Part shown: in pieces, positions 1 to 6,296 of the stretch
Numbering within the stretch: position 1 is the first letter of the stretch
Layout: each line of letters starts with the position of its first letter
Source of the DNA: JAADHY01 sp964428935
GTDB taxonomy: Bacteria > Planctomycetota > Planctomycetia > Planctomycetales > Planctomycetaceae
DNA: 10,489 nt
Assembly (NCBI GenBank): GCA_964428935.1
Contig: CAYSAG010000180.1
Span: 1 to 10,489, forward strand
Direction of reading: 5' to 3'
Translations under genes and position numbers: made by a program
Notes under the pieces: generated by a model
The model's input: the letters and a program-made list of their open reading frames with translations, nothing else
Told to the model about the DNA's origin: nothing
Database searches by the model: none

Positions 1-415
1 GTCTAGGCCGTCGGTCGTCCACCGTGCCGAAACCTCTGAGACCACGCCCTGCCCTGTTGCTGCTCGCCCATCTCACCCCGTCGCGACGGGGCGGGCCGAA
101 TCATTCTCGGTTCCCCCGTCCCGGCGATGAATCGCCGGGCTACCGGCACGGCGTCGCGACGCGACGCCCGGCCAGAAGACGCGGTTTGTCGTGCCGCTGC
201 GGGGCAGGCACAAGGCCTGCCTCTACGGGTGGTGTCGGCTTCATTGCGAAGCGTGCGGGGCGCCCTTGTGGGTGCCCGATTTTTTGGTTCGGTCGTCGAC
301 CCCGGTGTTGTCCGTCGGTTGCCGCGTCGTTGTCGTCGGCACCGGATTTGGGCGGCCACAAGGGCCACCCCTACGGTTTGATCGCCGCCCCCCCGTCCCG
401 CGTTACGCGTCACGA
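1..415 (+). repeat. Hairpin module, copy A (direct repeat of 3566-3990)
   Basis: This stretch aligns to 3566-3990 at a constant offset of 3565 bp. From 127 to 380 I count only three substitutions. It probably continues beyond the left window edge. It is a string of palindromes: CCCCGTCGCGACGGGG at 78-93; an 8-bp stem with a GA loop at 121-138 followed by GGCTACCGGC; a 7-bp stem with loop ACAAG at 203-221; a stem with a TTGT loop around 258-277; and a stem with loop ACAAG around 350-370. The last three share the core CACAAGG or its complement. Open frames across it are low-complexity, arginine-rich, lack ribosome sites, and I do not consider them genes. Function unknown; a non-autonomous mobile or REP-like element, or a structured RNA, are possibilities. 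Confidence 0.85.
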
Positions 416-422
416 AGATCGG

Positions 423-492
423 TGCTTGGTTCCTTGTTCTTGGTTCGTCGTTCTTCGTGCTTGGTTCGTCCTTCCTCGCCCCTCGTTCGAGG
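423..492 (+). repeat. Degenerate 7-bp tandem array downstream of module A
   Basis: Ten consecutive 7-bp units follow one another without an insertion or deletion, with a consensus close to T(G/T)C(T/G)T(G/C)G. Exact TGCTTGG units sit at 423-429 and 458-464. Because seven is not a multiple of three, every reading frame gives a seven-residue pseudo-repeat, which makes false peptide ORFs. The array lies between module A and the end of the Wzc-type gene. Confidence 0.8.
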
Positions 493-503
493 CTCGGAAC
501 GAG
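482..503 (-). other. Hairpin 6 nt past the stop of the Wzc-type gene
   Basis: CTCGTTC at 482-488 and GAACGAG at 497-503 form a 7-bp stem with an 8-nt loop, just past the TAA stop (510-512) of the minus-strand gene. No T-tract follows on the minus strand, so it is not a canonical intrinsic terminator. It could protect the 3' end of the mRNA or be a by-product of the adjoining heptad array. Confidence 0.4.
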
Positions 504-509
504 AACGGA

Positions 510-3329
510 TTAGTCGTCGGTTCCGGAGCCGTTGTTGCTGGCGCCCGAGGTCGAGTCTTCTGTCTCGTCCTCCTCGCCGTACTCCGGGTCCGCATACCCG
601 TACCCGTACGGCTGATACCGATAGCCGTAGTAGTAGCGGTAGTCGTAGCCGTACTTGTAGCGGTATCGGTACTTGTACCGGTACTGGCTCTTGTAGGCCG
701 CATAGTCGTACCGCTTGGGGGCTCCCACCGCGTTCACCACCACGCCCAGCAGCTGGCCGTTGACCGTCTTCAGAATCTGCGTCGACCGCGTGGCCGACTC
801 ACGCGACCACGTCTTGTCCACTCGCATGACCAACAACACGCCGTCGACCAGGGGAGCGACCGAGGCTGGATCGGAGACGGCCAGCAGCGGGGGCGTGTCG
901 ATGATCACTCGATCCACGTTCGGGTCGTCGCGCAATTGCTGAAGCAGGTGGGCGAACTGAGGCGACGCCAGCAGCTCGGCCGGGTTCCGCGAACGCTCGC
1001 CGGCGGTCAGCACACGCAAATTTTCGACCTCGGTGGTCTGCAGCGCCGCTTCCAAGTCCATCTTGCCCCGGATCACCTCCTTCACCCCCGGCGATCGCTC
1101 CAAGTTGAACAGCTTGTGCAACCGAGGCTTTCGCACGTCGGCGTCGATCAGCACGACCCGCTTGCCCGACTGAGCCATGGTCACGGCCAAGTTGGCGGCC
1201 AGTGTCGTCTTGCCATCGCGCGGCTCGGGGCTGGTGATCTGCACCACTTTGGCGTTCTTGCCGGCCGCGCTGAAGAAAAGGCCCGTGCGGACCGTTCGAT
1301 AGGCTTCCGACGCCGAGGACCGCGGTCGGTGATGGACGCACACGACCGGGTCGACCTTCGACTCTTCCTTGGCCTTGAGATCTTTGGGCGTGAGGTATGG
1401 AACGTGCGCCAGCAATGGGCAGCCCAGGGCCATTTGCACGTCTTCCGGGGTGCGGAAGCGTTTGTCCGCCAGCTCGACCACGTACGCCAGACCGAAACCG
1501 GCCATCATGCTCAGGGCCAAGGCGACGGCCAGACTGCGGAGCAGGTCGGGCGCCACCTGCCCGCCGAAGGTCGGGGCCGAGACGACTGTGGCCTTGTACC
1601 CGCCCACGTCCTCGCTCAGGTTCAGCTCTTCCAACCGCTTCAACACGATGTCGAACAGTTGCCGCTTTCGTTGGATGGCTTGTTGCATGGTGCTGTCGGC
1701 CACTTCCAGCTGGATCAGGTCTTTGGCCCGGCGCTGCTCTTCCTTCAGCATCCCATCCAGCTCTTCGACCTGTTTGTCGATGGCCGCGATCTGCTGCTGC
1801 AGCGACTCCATGTAGATCGAGAAGATGTCTTTGGGGGAAGTGCCGACCAGATCGTCTTCCAACAGGTTGGGGTCGGCGGCTTCGTCGCCGTCGTGGTCGG
1901 GCTGTTCTTCGGGCGCTTCGGCCTCGTTCTCACCGCCGTCGGCGCCGTCGGCTTGCGCCAGTTCTTCCTGCTGCCGTCGCAGCTTGGCGAAGTCGCTTCG
2001 CAAGCGAGCCAGCTCGTCGGCAGCGATCTTGCGTTGGTCGAGCAATTGCGCCAGCTGGTCCTGCAGCGACTGCCGCTCTTCGGCCACCTTCGCCAACTGC
2101 TGTTCTTTTTCGTTTTGGCTGAGCACTTCGCGGGTCAGCTCGATTCGCTTGCGGATCGAAACGACGTCTGGGTGGTTCTCGCCGTATCGTTCCAGCAGGC
2201 GTTGTTCTTCCTGCAGGAGCGGGAGCAGTTCGGTGTCGGCAGCCGTCTTGTCGTCTGACAGGAACTCGCCCTTCTCGATCTTCTTCTGCAGCTCGTCCAG
2301 CGTCTGCAGTTTTTTCTTGACGAAGTCGATCTGCTGGTCGATCTGGACCAAGTTCACCTCGGCTTTGCGCAGCTCATCCTGAACCGGCTTCAGGCTGGGC
2401 GTGGCCGCCCTGGCCTGCTCGACCAGCAACAGCAGAGCTCGCGGATCCGCGCCGCCAGCCAGCGCCTCTTGAAAGGCTTTCAGTTGCGCCACCAGTTGCG
2501 ACCGCTGAATCAGCAGTTCGCTCCGCGAGTCCTCGATCCGGGCCACTCGGGCCTGGTACATGTTGGCGCCGTCTTCGGAGCGAGCCAATAGGTGGCCGTT
2601 CTGCCTGCGGAACTCCGCATACTCCCGCTCCAGCTTGGCCAGATCGTTCGACAGTTCCGTCTTGGCCCGGCTGAACAGCTCCAGCGCCGTGCGGGTGATC
2701 ATGTCGCGGTCCGACTGCAGATACTCCTTGTAGCTGGCGATGATTTCCTGCAGGATCGTCTTGCAGTCGTCGGGACGCGGGCCCTTGTAGCTGAGCTTCA
2801 GAATCTCGGTGTCTTTCTCGATTTCGACCGACAGATTCTTCAAGACGACGCCGACCGGATCCGTTTCTTCTTTCAGCGACGGCAGCTCTTTCAGAATCCG
2901 GCGGCCGGGCCGCGGACGCCTCACCATCTGGACCTTGATGCCCGCCTCCTCTTCGATCCGTCGGACCAAGTCGCGGTCGGCTTCACTGAGCGAATCGTAC
3001 GGGACCCCGTTGACGGCGGGGCTGACCACGAGCGGGCTTTGAATCAGCGAGGCCTGCGTTTCTAGACCAGCCACTTTCGCGGCGAACAGCGTGGTCGGGT
3101 CGGTCTGAAGGGTGAGCGGTGCGGACTGCTTGACCAGAACGCGGGCCGTCGATTCATAAACCGGCGGCCGCTTGAAGTAGTACAGTACGCCCAGCGAGAT
3201 GCCGATCGTGACGATCGAGATGATGATCCACTTGCGACGCAGCACGACCTCGAGCAAGTTCGGGCCCTGCTCGTCGGCAAAAACGATGCGGTTCAGGTCC
3301 GGCTGAGCGTACTCCGTTGCAGTAGCCAT
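510..3329 (-). CDS. Wzc-type polysaccharide chain-length regulator / BY-kinase (tyrosine autokinase)
   Basis: This 939-residue inner-membrane protein resembles the Wzc/PCP-2a family, which sets polysaccharide chain length and couples polymerisation to export through tyrosine autophosphorylation. The first membrane helix is at about 34-52, after a Wzz-like start. Long coiled-coil stretches cover about 210-460 and 505-570, interrupted by an acidic insert (about 460-493). The second helix is at about 596-618. The kinase part has an EAYRTVRTGLFF segment (675-686), Walker A ending GKTT (706-709), Walker A' VVLIDADVRKPR (725-736) and Walker B VIIDTPP (808-814). The tail (874-917) has 20 tyrosines in 44 residues and ends in an acidic Ser/Gly/Asn stretch. 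It is longer than typical Wzc proteins (roughly 720 residues), mainly through the coiled coil and insert. The ATG has a clear ribosome site. Family assignment is firm; the exact polymer is unknown. Confidence 0.93.
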   Translation of the reverse strand: MATATEYAQPDLNRIVFADEQGPNLLEVVLRRKWIIISIVTIGISLGVLYYFKRPPVYESTARVLVKQSAPLTLQTDPTTLFAAKVAGLETQASLIQSPLVVSPAVNGVPYDSLSEADRDLVRRIEEEAGIKVQMVRRPRPGRRILKELPSLKEETDPVGVVLKNLSVEIEKDTEILKLSYKGPRPDDCKTILQEIIASYKEYLQSDRDMITRTALELFSRAKTELSNDLAKLEREYAEFRRQNGHLLARSEDGANMYQARVARIEDSRSELLIQRSQLVAQLKAFQEALAGGADPRALLLLVEQARAATPSLKPVQDELRKAEVNLVQIDQQIDFVKKKLQTLDELQKKIEKGEFLSDDKTAADTELLPLLQEEQRLLERYGENHPDVVSIRKRIELTREVLSQNEKEQQLAKVAEERQSLQDQLAQLLDQRKIAADELARLRSDFAKLRRQQEELAQADGADGGENEAEAPEEQPDHDGDEAADPNLLEDDLVGTSPKDIFSIYMESLQQQIAAIDKQVEELDGMLKEEQRRAKDLIQLEVADSTMQQAIQRKRQLFDIVLKRLEELNLSEDVGGYKATVVSAPTFGGQVAPDLLRSLAVALALSMMAGFGLAYVVELADKRFRTPEDVQMALGCPLLAHVPYLTPKDLKAKEESKVDPVVCVHHRPRSSASEAYRTVRTGLFFSAAGKNAKVVQITSPEPRDGKTTLAANLAVTMAQSGKRVVLIDADVRKPRLHKLFNLERSPGVKEVIRGKMDLEAALQTTEVENLRVLTAGERSRNPAELLASPQFAHLLQQLRDDPNVDRVIIDTPPLLAVSDPASVAPLVDGVLLVMRVDKTWSRESATRSTQILKTVNGQLLGVVVNAVGAPKRYDYAAYKSQYRYKYRYRYKYGYDYRYYYGYRYQPYGYGYADPEYGEEDETEDSTSGASNNGSGTDD

Positions 3330-3340
3330 GATCTTACAAG

Positions 3341-3347
3341 CTCCTTA
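3341..3347 (-). promoter_or_regulatory. Ribosome binding site of the Wzc-type gene
   Basis: On the minus strand TAAGGAG lies 11 nt upstream of the ATG at 3329-3327. The spacing is slightly long but acceptable, and it supports this start. I see no convincing promoter between here and module B. Confidence 0.7.
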
Positions 3348-3382
3348 GCGAGGTGCCCCCACGGCGGAAAGGAAATGCCGAG

Positions 3383-3556
3383 TGCTTGGTGCTTGGTGCT
3401 TGGTGCTTTCTTGGCCGGGCTTCGGGATTCGGGATTCGGAGTTCGGAATTCGGGACGAAAACCGGTGCTTAGTGCTTGGTTCCTGGTGCTTGGTGCTTGG
3501 TTTCCGGACGGGGAGCGGGTGAATCGGGACGCGGGACGCGGGACAACGGGACGCGG
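3383..3556 (+). repeat. Heptad array passing through three motif classes
   Basis: From 3383 to 3459 there are eleven units in one unbroken 7-bp register. They begin as TGCTTGG, pass through TTGGCCG and GGCTTCG, become GGATTCG types, and end in GGACGAA. A second run of TGCTTGG/TTCCTGG types fills 3466-3507. A GGGACGC run covers about 3526-3556. The stretch separates the Wzc start from module B and contains no plausible gene. The class order (TGCTTGG, TTGGCCG, GATTCG, GGACGC) recurs at 8291-8353. Confidence 0.85.
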
Positions 3557-3565
3557 CGCTGAGGC

Positions 3566-3990
3566 GTCTAGGCCGTCGGTCGTCCCCCGCGCCGAGACCA
3601 CTGAGACCACGCCCTGCCCTGTTGCTGCTCGCCCACTTCATCCCGTCGCTACGCGACGGGCCGGATGTTTTTCGCTTCGCTTCCCCCGGTGATGAATCGC
3701 CGGGCTACCGGCACGGCGTCGCGTCGCGACGCCCGGCCAGAAGACGCGGTTTGTCGTGCCGCTGCGGGGCAGGCACAAGGCCTGCCTCTACGGGTGGTGT
3801 CGGCTTCATTGCGAAGCGTGCGGGGCGCCCTTGTGGGTGCCCGATTTTTTGGTTCGGTCGTCGACCCCGGTGTTGTCCGTCGGTTGCCGCGTCGTTGTCG
3901 TCGGCACCGGATTTGGGCGGCCACAAGGGTCGCCCCTACGGTTTGGCCGCCGCCCCCTGGTGCCCCGCGTCACGCGTTACGCGTCACGGA
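3566..3990 (+). repeat. Hairpin module, copy B
   Basis: Second near-identical copy of the module at 1-415, same orientation. Differences include the hairpin CCCGTCGC-TAC-GCGACGGG in place of the perfect palindrome of copy A, one substitution near 3722, and two near 3930 within the last ACAAG hairpin. It sits inside heptad arrays on both sides (3383-3556 and 3997-4093), as if inserted into an array or carrying the arrays as its margins. It lies between the NusG-type and Wzc-type genes, so any transcript that links them must cross it. Confidence 0.87.
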
Positions 3991-3996
3991 AATCGG

Positions 3997-4093
3997 TCCT
4001 TGGTGCTTGGTGCTTGGTGCTTCGTTCTTCGTTCGGGACGCGGGACGAGGCGCGTCCCGAATTCCCAGTCCCGAACTCCGAATCCCGAATCCC
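3997..4093 (+). repeat. Heptad arrays in head-to-head orientation
   Basis: Units of the TGCTTGG class run from 3997 to 4031. The same type of array as at 3418-3452 then appears in inverted orientation from 4059 to 4093, as GAATTCC, CAGTCCC, GAACTCC and two GAATCCC units. The orientation flip creates the 11-bp hairpin annotated separately. It ends 10 nt before the stop codon of the NusG-type gene. Confidence 0.8.
4032..4061. other. Perfect 11-bp inverted repeat between opposing heptad arrays
   Basis: TTCGGGACGCG (4032-4042) and CGCGTCCCGAA (4051-4061) are exact complements, separated by an 8-nt loop. It lies 42 nt beyond the stop of the minus-strand NusG-type gene. There is no T-tract on the minus strand, so if it ends transcription it would not be a classical intrinsic terminator. 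Confidence 0.7.
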
Positions 4094-4097
4094 CTTC

Positions 4098-4113
4098 ACC
4101 GGCTCAAGCCGGT
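4098..4113 (-). other. Palindrome overlapping the stop of the NusG-type gene
   Basis: ACCGGCT-CA-AGCCGGT is a 7-bp inverted repeat with a 2-nt centre that contains the TGA stop (4104-4106). It is too tight to fold without opening the central pairs and lacks a T-tract. Confidence 0.5.
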
Positions 4114-4661
4114 TCGACCTGACAGTCGGGCAGCTCGATCGACACGCCCTGGTTGATGAACCGCACGCACACCAAAAGTCGGGTGTGGCTGTGCCGCTTC
4201 ACCACGATCCCCTCGAACCCCTTGAACGGACCGCTCTTCACTCGCACCCATTGCCCCGGAACGATCCGCTGCTCGACGGTCAGCGGCACGCCGGTTTGAA
4301 TCAGCCGCCAGATGTTGCACAAGTCCCTCCACAACTGCTCGCCGTCGAACACCTTCAGCCAACGGCTGATGCAGTTGCTCTTCATGGCCAGGTACCGCTG
4401 CTCGTGCGTCCCGTACATGAAGACATAATTCGGGAACAGCGGCAGGTAGGAGGTCCGCACGCGGCCGTTCGGAGACCGCTGACGTTTCTTGACGGTGGGG
4501 AGGTAGAAGGGGATGCCGGCGGCCAGCAGTTTCCTGGCCAGTCTTTTTTCCTGCCGGGAGCGGGTGTAGAACACCCACCAAGATCGTTCACCGTCGTTGA
4601 CCAGCGGGTAATCGAACAGACACTCCGGGTACAGGTCCGGTTCCTTAGCGAGCAACGGCAT
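4104..4661 (-). CDS. NusG/RfaH-like transcription elongation factor paralogue
   Basis: This 185-residue protein has the NusG N-terminal fold followed by a KOW domain. The N-terminal signature is WWVFYTRSRQEKRLARKL (28-45), then PLFPNYVF (74-81). A linker leads to the KOW motif VKSGPFKGFEGIVVKR (141-156). NusG-type proteins bind the clamp of RNA polymerase and suppress pausing. Specialised paralogues (RfaH, LoaP, UpxY) act on long polysaccharide operons, often from inside the same locus. The position between Wza- and Wzc-type genes fits that role. A housekeeping nusG would normally sit beside secE and ribosomal protein genes, which are absent here. The ATG is the only usable start I see, preceded by a weak AGGTG. 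About 27 residues lie in front of the usual NusG start, which is slightly unusual. The paralogue class is inferred, not proven. Confidence 0.88.
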   Translation of the reverse strand: MPLLAKEPDLYPECLFDYPLVNDGERSWWVFYTRSRQEKRLARKLLAAGIPFYLPTVKKRQRSPNGRVRTSYLPLFPNYVFMYGTHEQRYLAMKSNCISRWLKVFDGEQLWRDLCNIWRLIQTGVPLTVEQRIVPGQWVRVKSGPFKGFEGIVVKRHSHTRLLVCVRFINQGVSIELPDCQVEPA

Positions 4662-5323
4662 GGAGGCACCTGCGGTCGAAAGTGGACGGAGCGTCCGATG
4701 GGAACCGCGTCAGCGGAGGCGAGCCGATTGTTTCGACGACGTCGCCGGTCGGTGCTGGACGCTCACCTTGCCCCGCGCACACTCCGTTCTTCTGGGTGAC
4801 ACTCACCCACGAAGACGACTTCGGCACTGGCACACACCCACCGTCCGTAGCACGGCATCGCCTCCTTGGTCGCTCCGTCGGCTCCGCTCCGTCAATTGGC
4901 CCGCTGTCACCTCCTTTGCCAGGCGCCTCCGTGTACCGCCGACACATCAGTTCAAACGACGCGCCGGCCTTCATCCCGGCGGAAGCACGTGGTGGATTCG
5001 AGAAAAGGACAAGACCGTCTAGACTCGGAAGTCAGCCCGCACAGCGTCTGCCCCAGTCAAGGACCGTCCTCCAAACGTCGGTCGGACGATCCCTTCGGTC
5101 ACGCCGAGCTCGACTTGCTTCTACCCCCAGATTTACCGAGCTTGACAACGGCCGACCGGGGTGGGCCGTCTGGCGAAAACGGACCAAACCGGCGCTACGA
5201 CTGCAGCACTGGCTTGGCCCGCTCGGCTTCGGAACGTGCGATTGGCATTCGCGCCCACTCGGTTCTGGCCCTTGCCTAACTCGGCTAACTTTCCTGCCCG
5301 GCCCATGACCGTTTCGGCCGTCA
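4662..5323 (-). other. Long apparent leader of the NusG-type gene; no supported gene
   Basis: Between the promoter at 5324-5353 and the NusG ATG lie about 655 nt without a convincing coding region. Frames here give low-complexity or compositionally odd peptides and lack well-placed ribosome sites. On the minus strand the leader can form two adjoining hairpins, TGGGTGA-GTG-TCACCCA (4793-4809) and CGAAG-TCGT-CTTCG (4810-4823), plus a small GGACG stem at 4684-4696. A purine-rich AAAGGAGG lies near 4908-4915. I could not match it to a known riboswitch class. Confidence 0.5.
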
Positions 5324-5353
5324 ATAGTACACGCGCCGAAGAGGGGGTGTCAA
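5324..5353 (-). promoter_or_regulatory. Sigma-70-like promoter upstream of the NusG-type gene
   Basis: On the minus strand a perfect TTGACA (-35, 5353-5348) is followed after 18 nt by TACTAT (-10, 5329-5324, four of six consensus positions). An A-rich tract lies about 15 nt further upstream (5368-5373). Transcription would start near 5317 and run toward the NusG-type gene. In such GC-rich surroundings this is the best promoter match I found. Confidence 0.6.
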
Positions 5354-5453
5354 CGAGATTGGCTTGGATTTTTGAAGAACGGAGGAACTTGTCCGAGCCG
5401 CCGTGGCGATCGGCCCAGCGACACGCCTTCTGTCGCGTGTGCCGGTCGGACGG

Positions 5454-5553
5454 NNNNNNNNNNNNNNNNNNNNNNNNNNNNNNNNNNNNNNNNNNNNNNN
5501 NNNNNNNNNNNNNNNNNNNNNNNNNNNNNNNNNNNNNNNNNNNNNNNNNNNNN
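5454..5553. other. Assembly gap of 100 N
   Basis: Exactly 100 unknown bases, the usual placeholder for a gap of unknown length. Its right edge enters a heptad array directly, so the break was probably caused by repeats. True distance and content between the NusG promoter and module D are therefore unknown. Confidence 0.97.
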
Positions 5554-5557
5554 CTTG

Positions 5558-5620
5558 TTCCTGGTTCCTGGTGCTTGGTTCTTCGTTCGTCGTGCCTGGT
5601 GCTTGGTTGCGGGACGCGGG
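5558..5620 (+). repeat. Heptad array at the edge of the assembly gap
   Basis: Nine units in unbroken 7-bp register: TTCCTGG, TGCTTGG, TTCTTCG, TTCGTCG and TGCCTGG types, changing into ACGCGGG types. GGGACGCGG-like units continue degenerately to about 5660. The array is probably longer than shown because the gap begins within it. Confidence 0.8.
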
Positions 5621-5689
5621 ACGGGGAGGCGGAGCAATGGGACGCGGGATGCGGAGGCGGGGTCTCGCGGGCGTCTTGCCGTCGACGAT

Positions 5690-5957
5690 AGGGCGTGACC
5701 CTTCGGCGCTGGAGGCAACAACGGCCACGACGGAGCGTGGCCCTCCGGGGCCGCAGGGACGCAGTGCCTCGCGTCCGCGATGCATGCAGGACCGTCGAGC
5801 AGCGCTGGTCGGCGCAACAATACCGATGGTCTCACAGCCTGCCAAACCCGCGCGGGCGGGTGTGGAGCGGTCGCGGAGCGACCGGGGGCCGGTAGCCGGG
5901 TGTTTCAACGCCCGGTCGGTTCGCGCCACAACAGGTCGGCGCGTCGCGTAGCGACGC
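5690..5957 (-). repeat. Hairpin module D, diverged and inverted
   Basis: Read on the minus strand, this region starts with GCGTCGC-TAC-GCGACGC (5957-5941), the counterpart of the first hairpin in modules B and C. Next comes a hairpin with a TTGAAA apex (5915-5896) followed by GGCTACCGG, the same arrangement as the second hairpin of modules A-C. Further stems are at 5868-5884 (CGGTCGC-GGA-GCGACCG), 5757-5774 and 5723-5742 (GGCCACG arms). It ends in a heptad array. The sequence is otherwise unlike modules A-C, so it looks like a relative built from the same parts. No plausible gene is present. Confidence 0.6.
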
Positions 5958-6036
5958 GGTGATTGGTCGCGCGTTGTTTGGCCCATCGCCCGTTGCCCCT
6001 GTCGCAATTCGTGCGGCCACGTTCTGCCCTCTTGCC

Positions 6037-6205
6037 GCTCGCTCATTTCATCCCGTCGCTACGCGACGGGCCGAATCTTTCTCGCTTCGCTTCCCCCGGC
6101 GATGAATCGCCGGGCTACCGGCACGGCGTCGCGTCGCGACGCCCGGCAAGAAGACGCGGTTTGTCGTGCCGCTGCGGGGCAGGCACAAGGCCTGCCCCTA
6201 CGGGG
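6037..6205 (+). repeat. Hairpin module, truncated copy C
   Basis: Close match to module B from the CCCGTCGC-TAC-GCGACGGG hairpin (6052-6070) through the GA-loop hairpin (about 6099-6118) to the first ACAAG hairpin (about 6178-6200). It then stops, lacking the two later hairpins. A substitution at about 6148 (GGCAAG for GGCCAG) and CCCCTACGGGG at its end distinguish it. It lies head-to-head with module D and abuts the terminator of the Wza-type gene. Confidence 0.82.
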
Positions 6206-6227
6206 CGCGGGACGCGGGCGGGGCGCA

Positions 6228-6258
6228 AGAAAAAACGGCCCCGGGATGCCGGGGCCGT
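6228..6258 (-). terminator. Intrinsic terminator of the Wza-type gene
   Basis: On the minus strand ACGGCCCCGG (6258-6249) pairs with CCGGGGCCGT (6244-6235) around a 4-nt loop, giving a perfect 10-bp GC-rich stem followed directly by a T-tract (six T, then CTT). It starts 38 nt after the stop codon. A smaller stem, GAGTCG-CTG-CGACTC (6280-6294), lies between. It should end the Wza transcript before the repeat region. Confidence 0.9.
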
Positions 6259-6296
6259 CCGGAAGTTCGCTGCCAGTCAGAGTCGCTGCGACTCGA

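Noticed and set aside
127..381. Conserved small open frame within the modules (also at 3665-4156 and 6102-6305)
   Set aside because: It is repeated because the module is repeated. There is no ribosome site, the translation is Arg/Ala-rich, and copy C breaks off into unrelated sequence. Hairpins explain the DNA better.
423..492. CRISPR array
   Set aside because: Units are 7 bp and contiguous, without regular spacers, and there are no cas genes.
1203..1232. Walker A of the kinase lacks the canonical first Gly/Ala
   Set aside because: Bacterial tyrosine kinases of this family commonly deviate at that position. The essential GK[ST] core and the A' and B motifs are intact, so I do not regard the kinase as inactive.
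24..2258. 744-residue open frame on the plus strand
   Set aside because: It is antisense to the Wzc-type gene and its right part is rich in His, Gln and Leu typical of reverse-complement shadows. The left part crosses module A and a heptad array. The minus-strand product has clear domains.
3293..3641. Peptides with repeating TKHQ and NSESR-like motifs
   Set aside because: They are translations of 7-bp arrays, which give a seven-residue period in every frame and on both strands.
4645..4974. 109-residue minus-strand frame overlapping the start of the NusG-type gene
   Set aside because: No ribosome site, low-complexity composition, and it overlaps a gene with a clear domain assignment.
5133..5306. 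Possible 57-residue leader peptide on the minus strand just after the candidate promoter
   Set aside because: The ATG would lie about 11 nt from the predicted start site with no Shine-Dalgarno sequence, and the translation has no recognisable character. It cannot be excluded, but it is unsupported.
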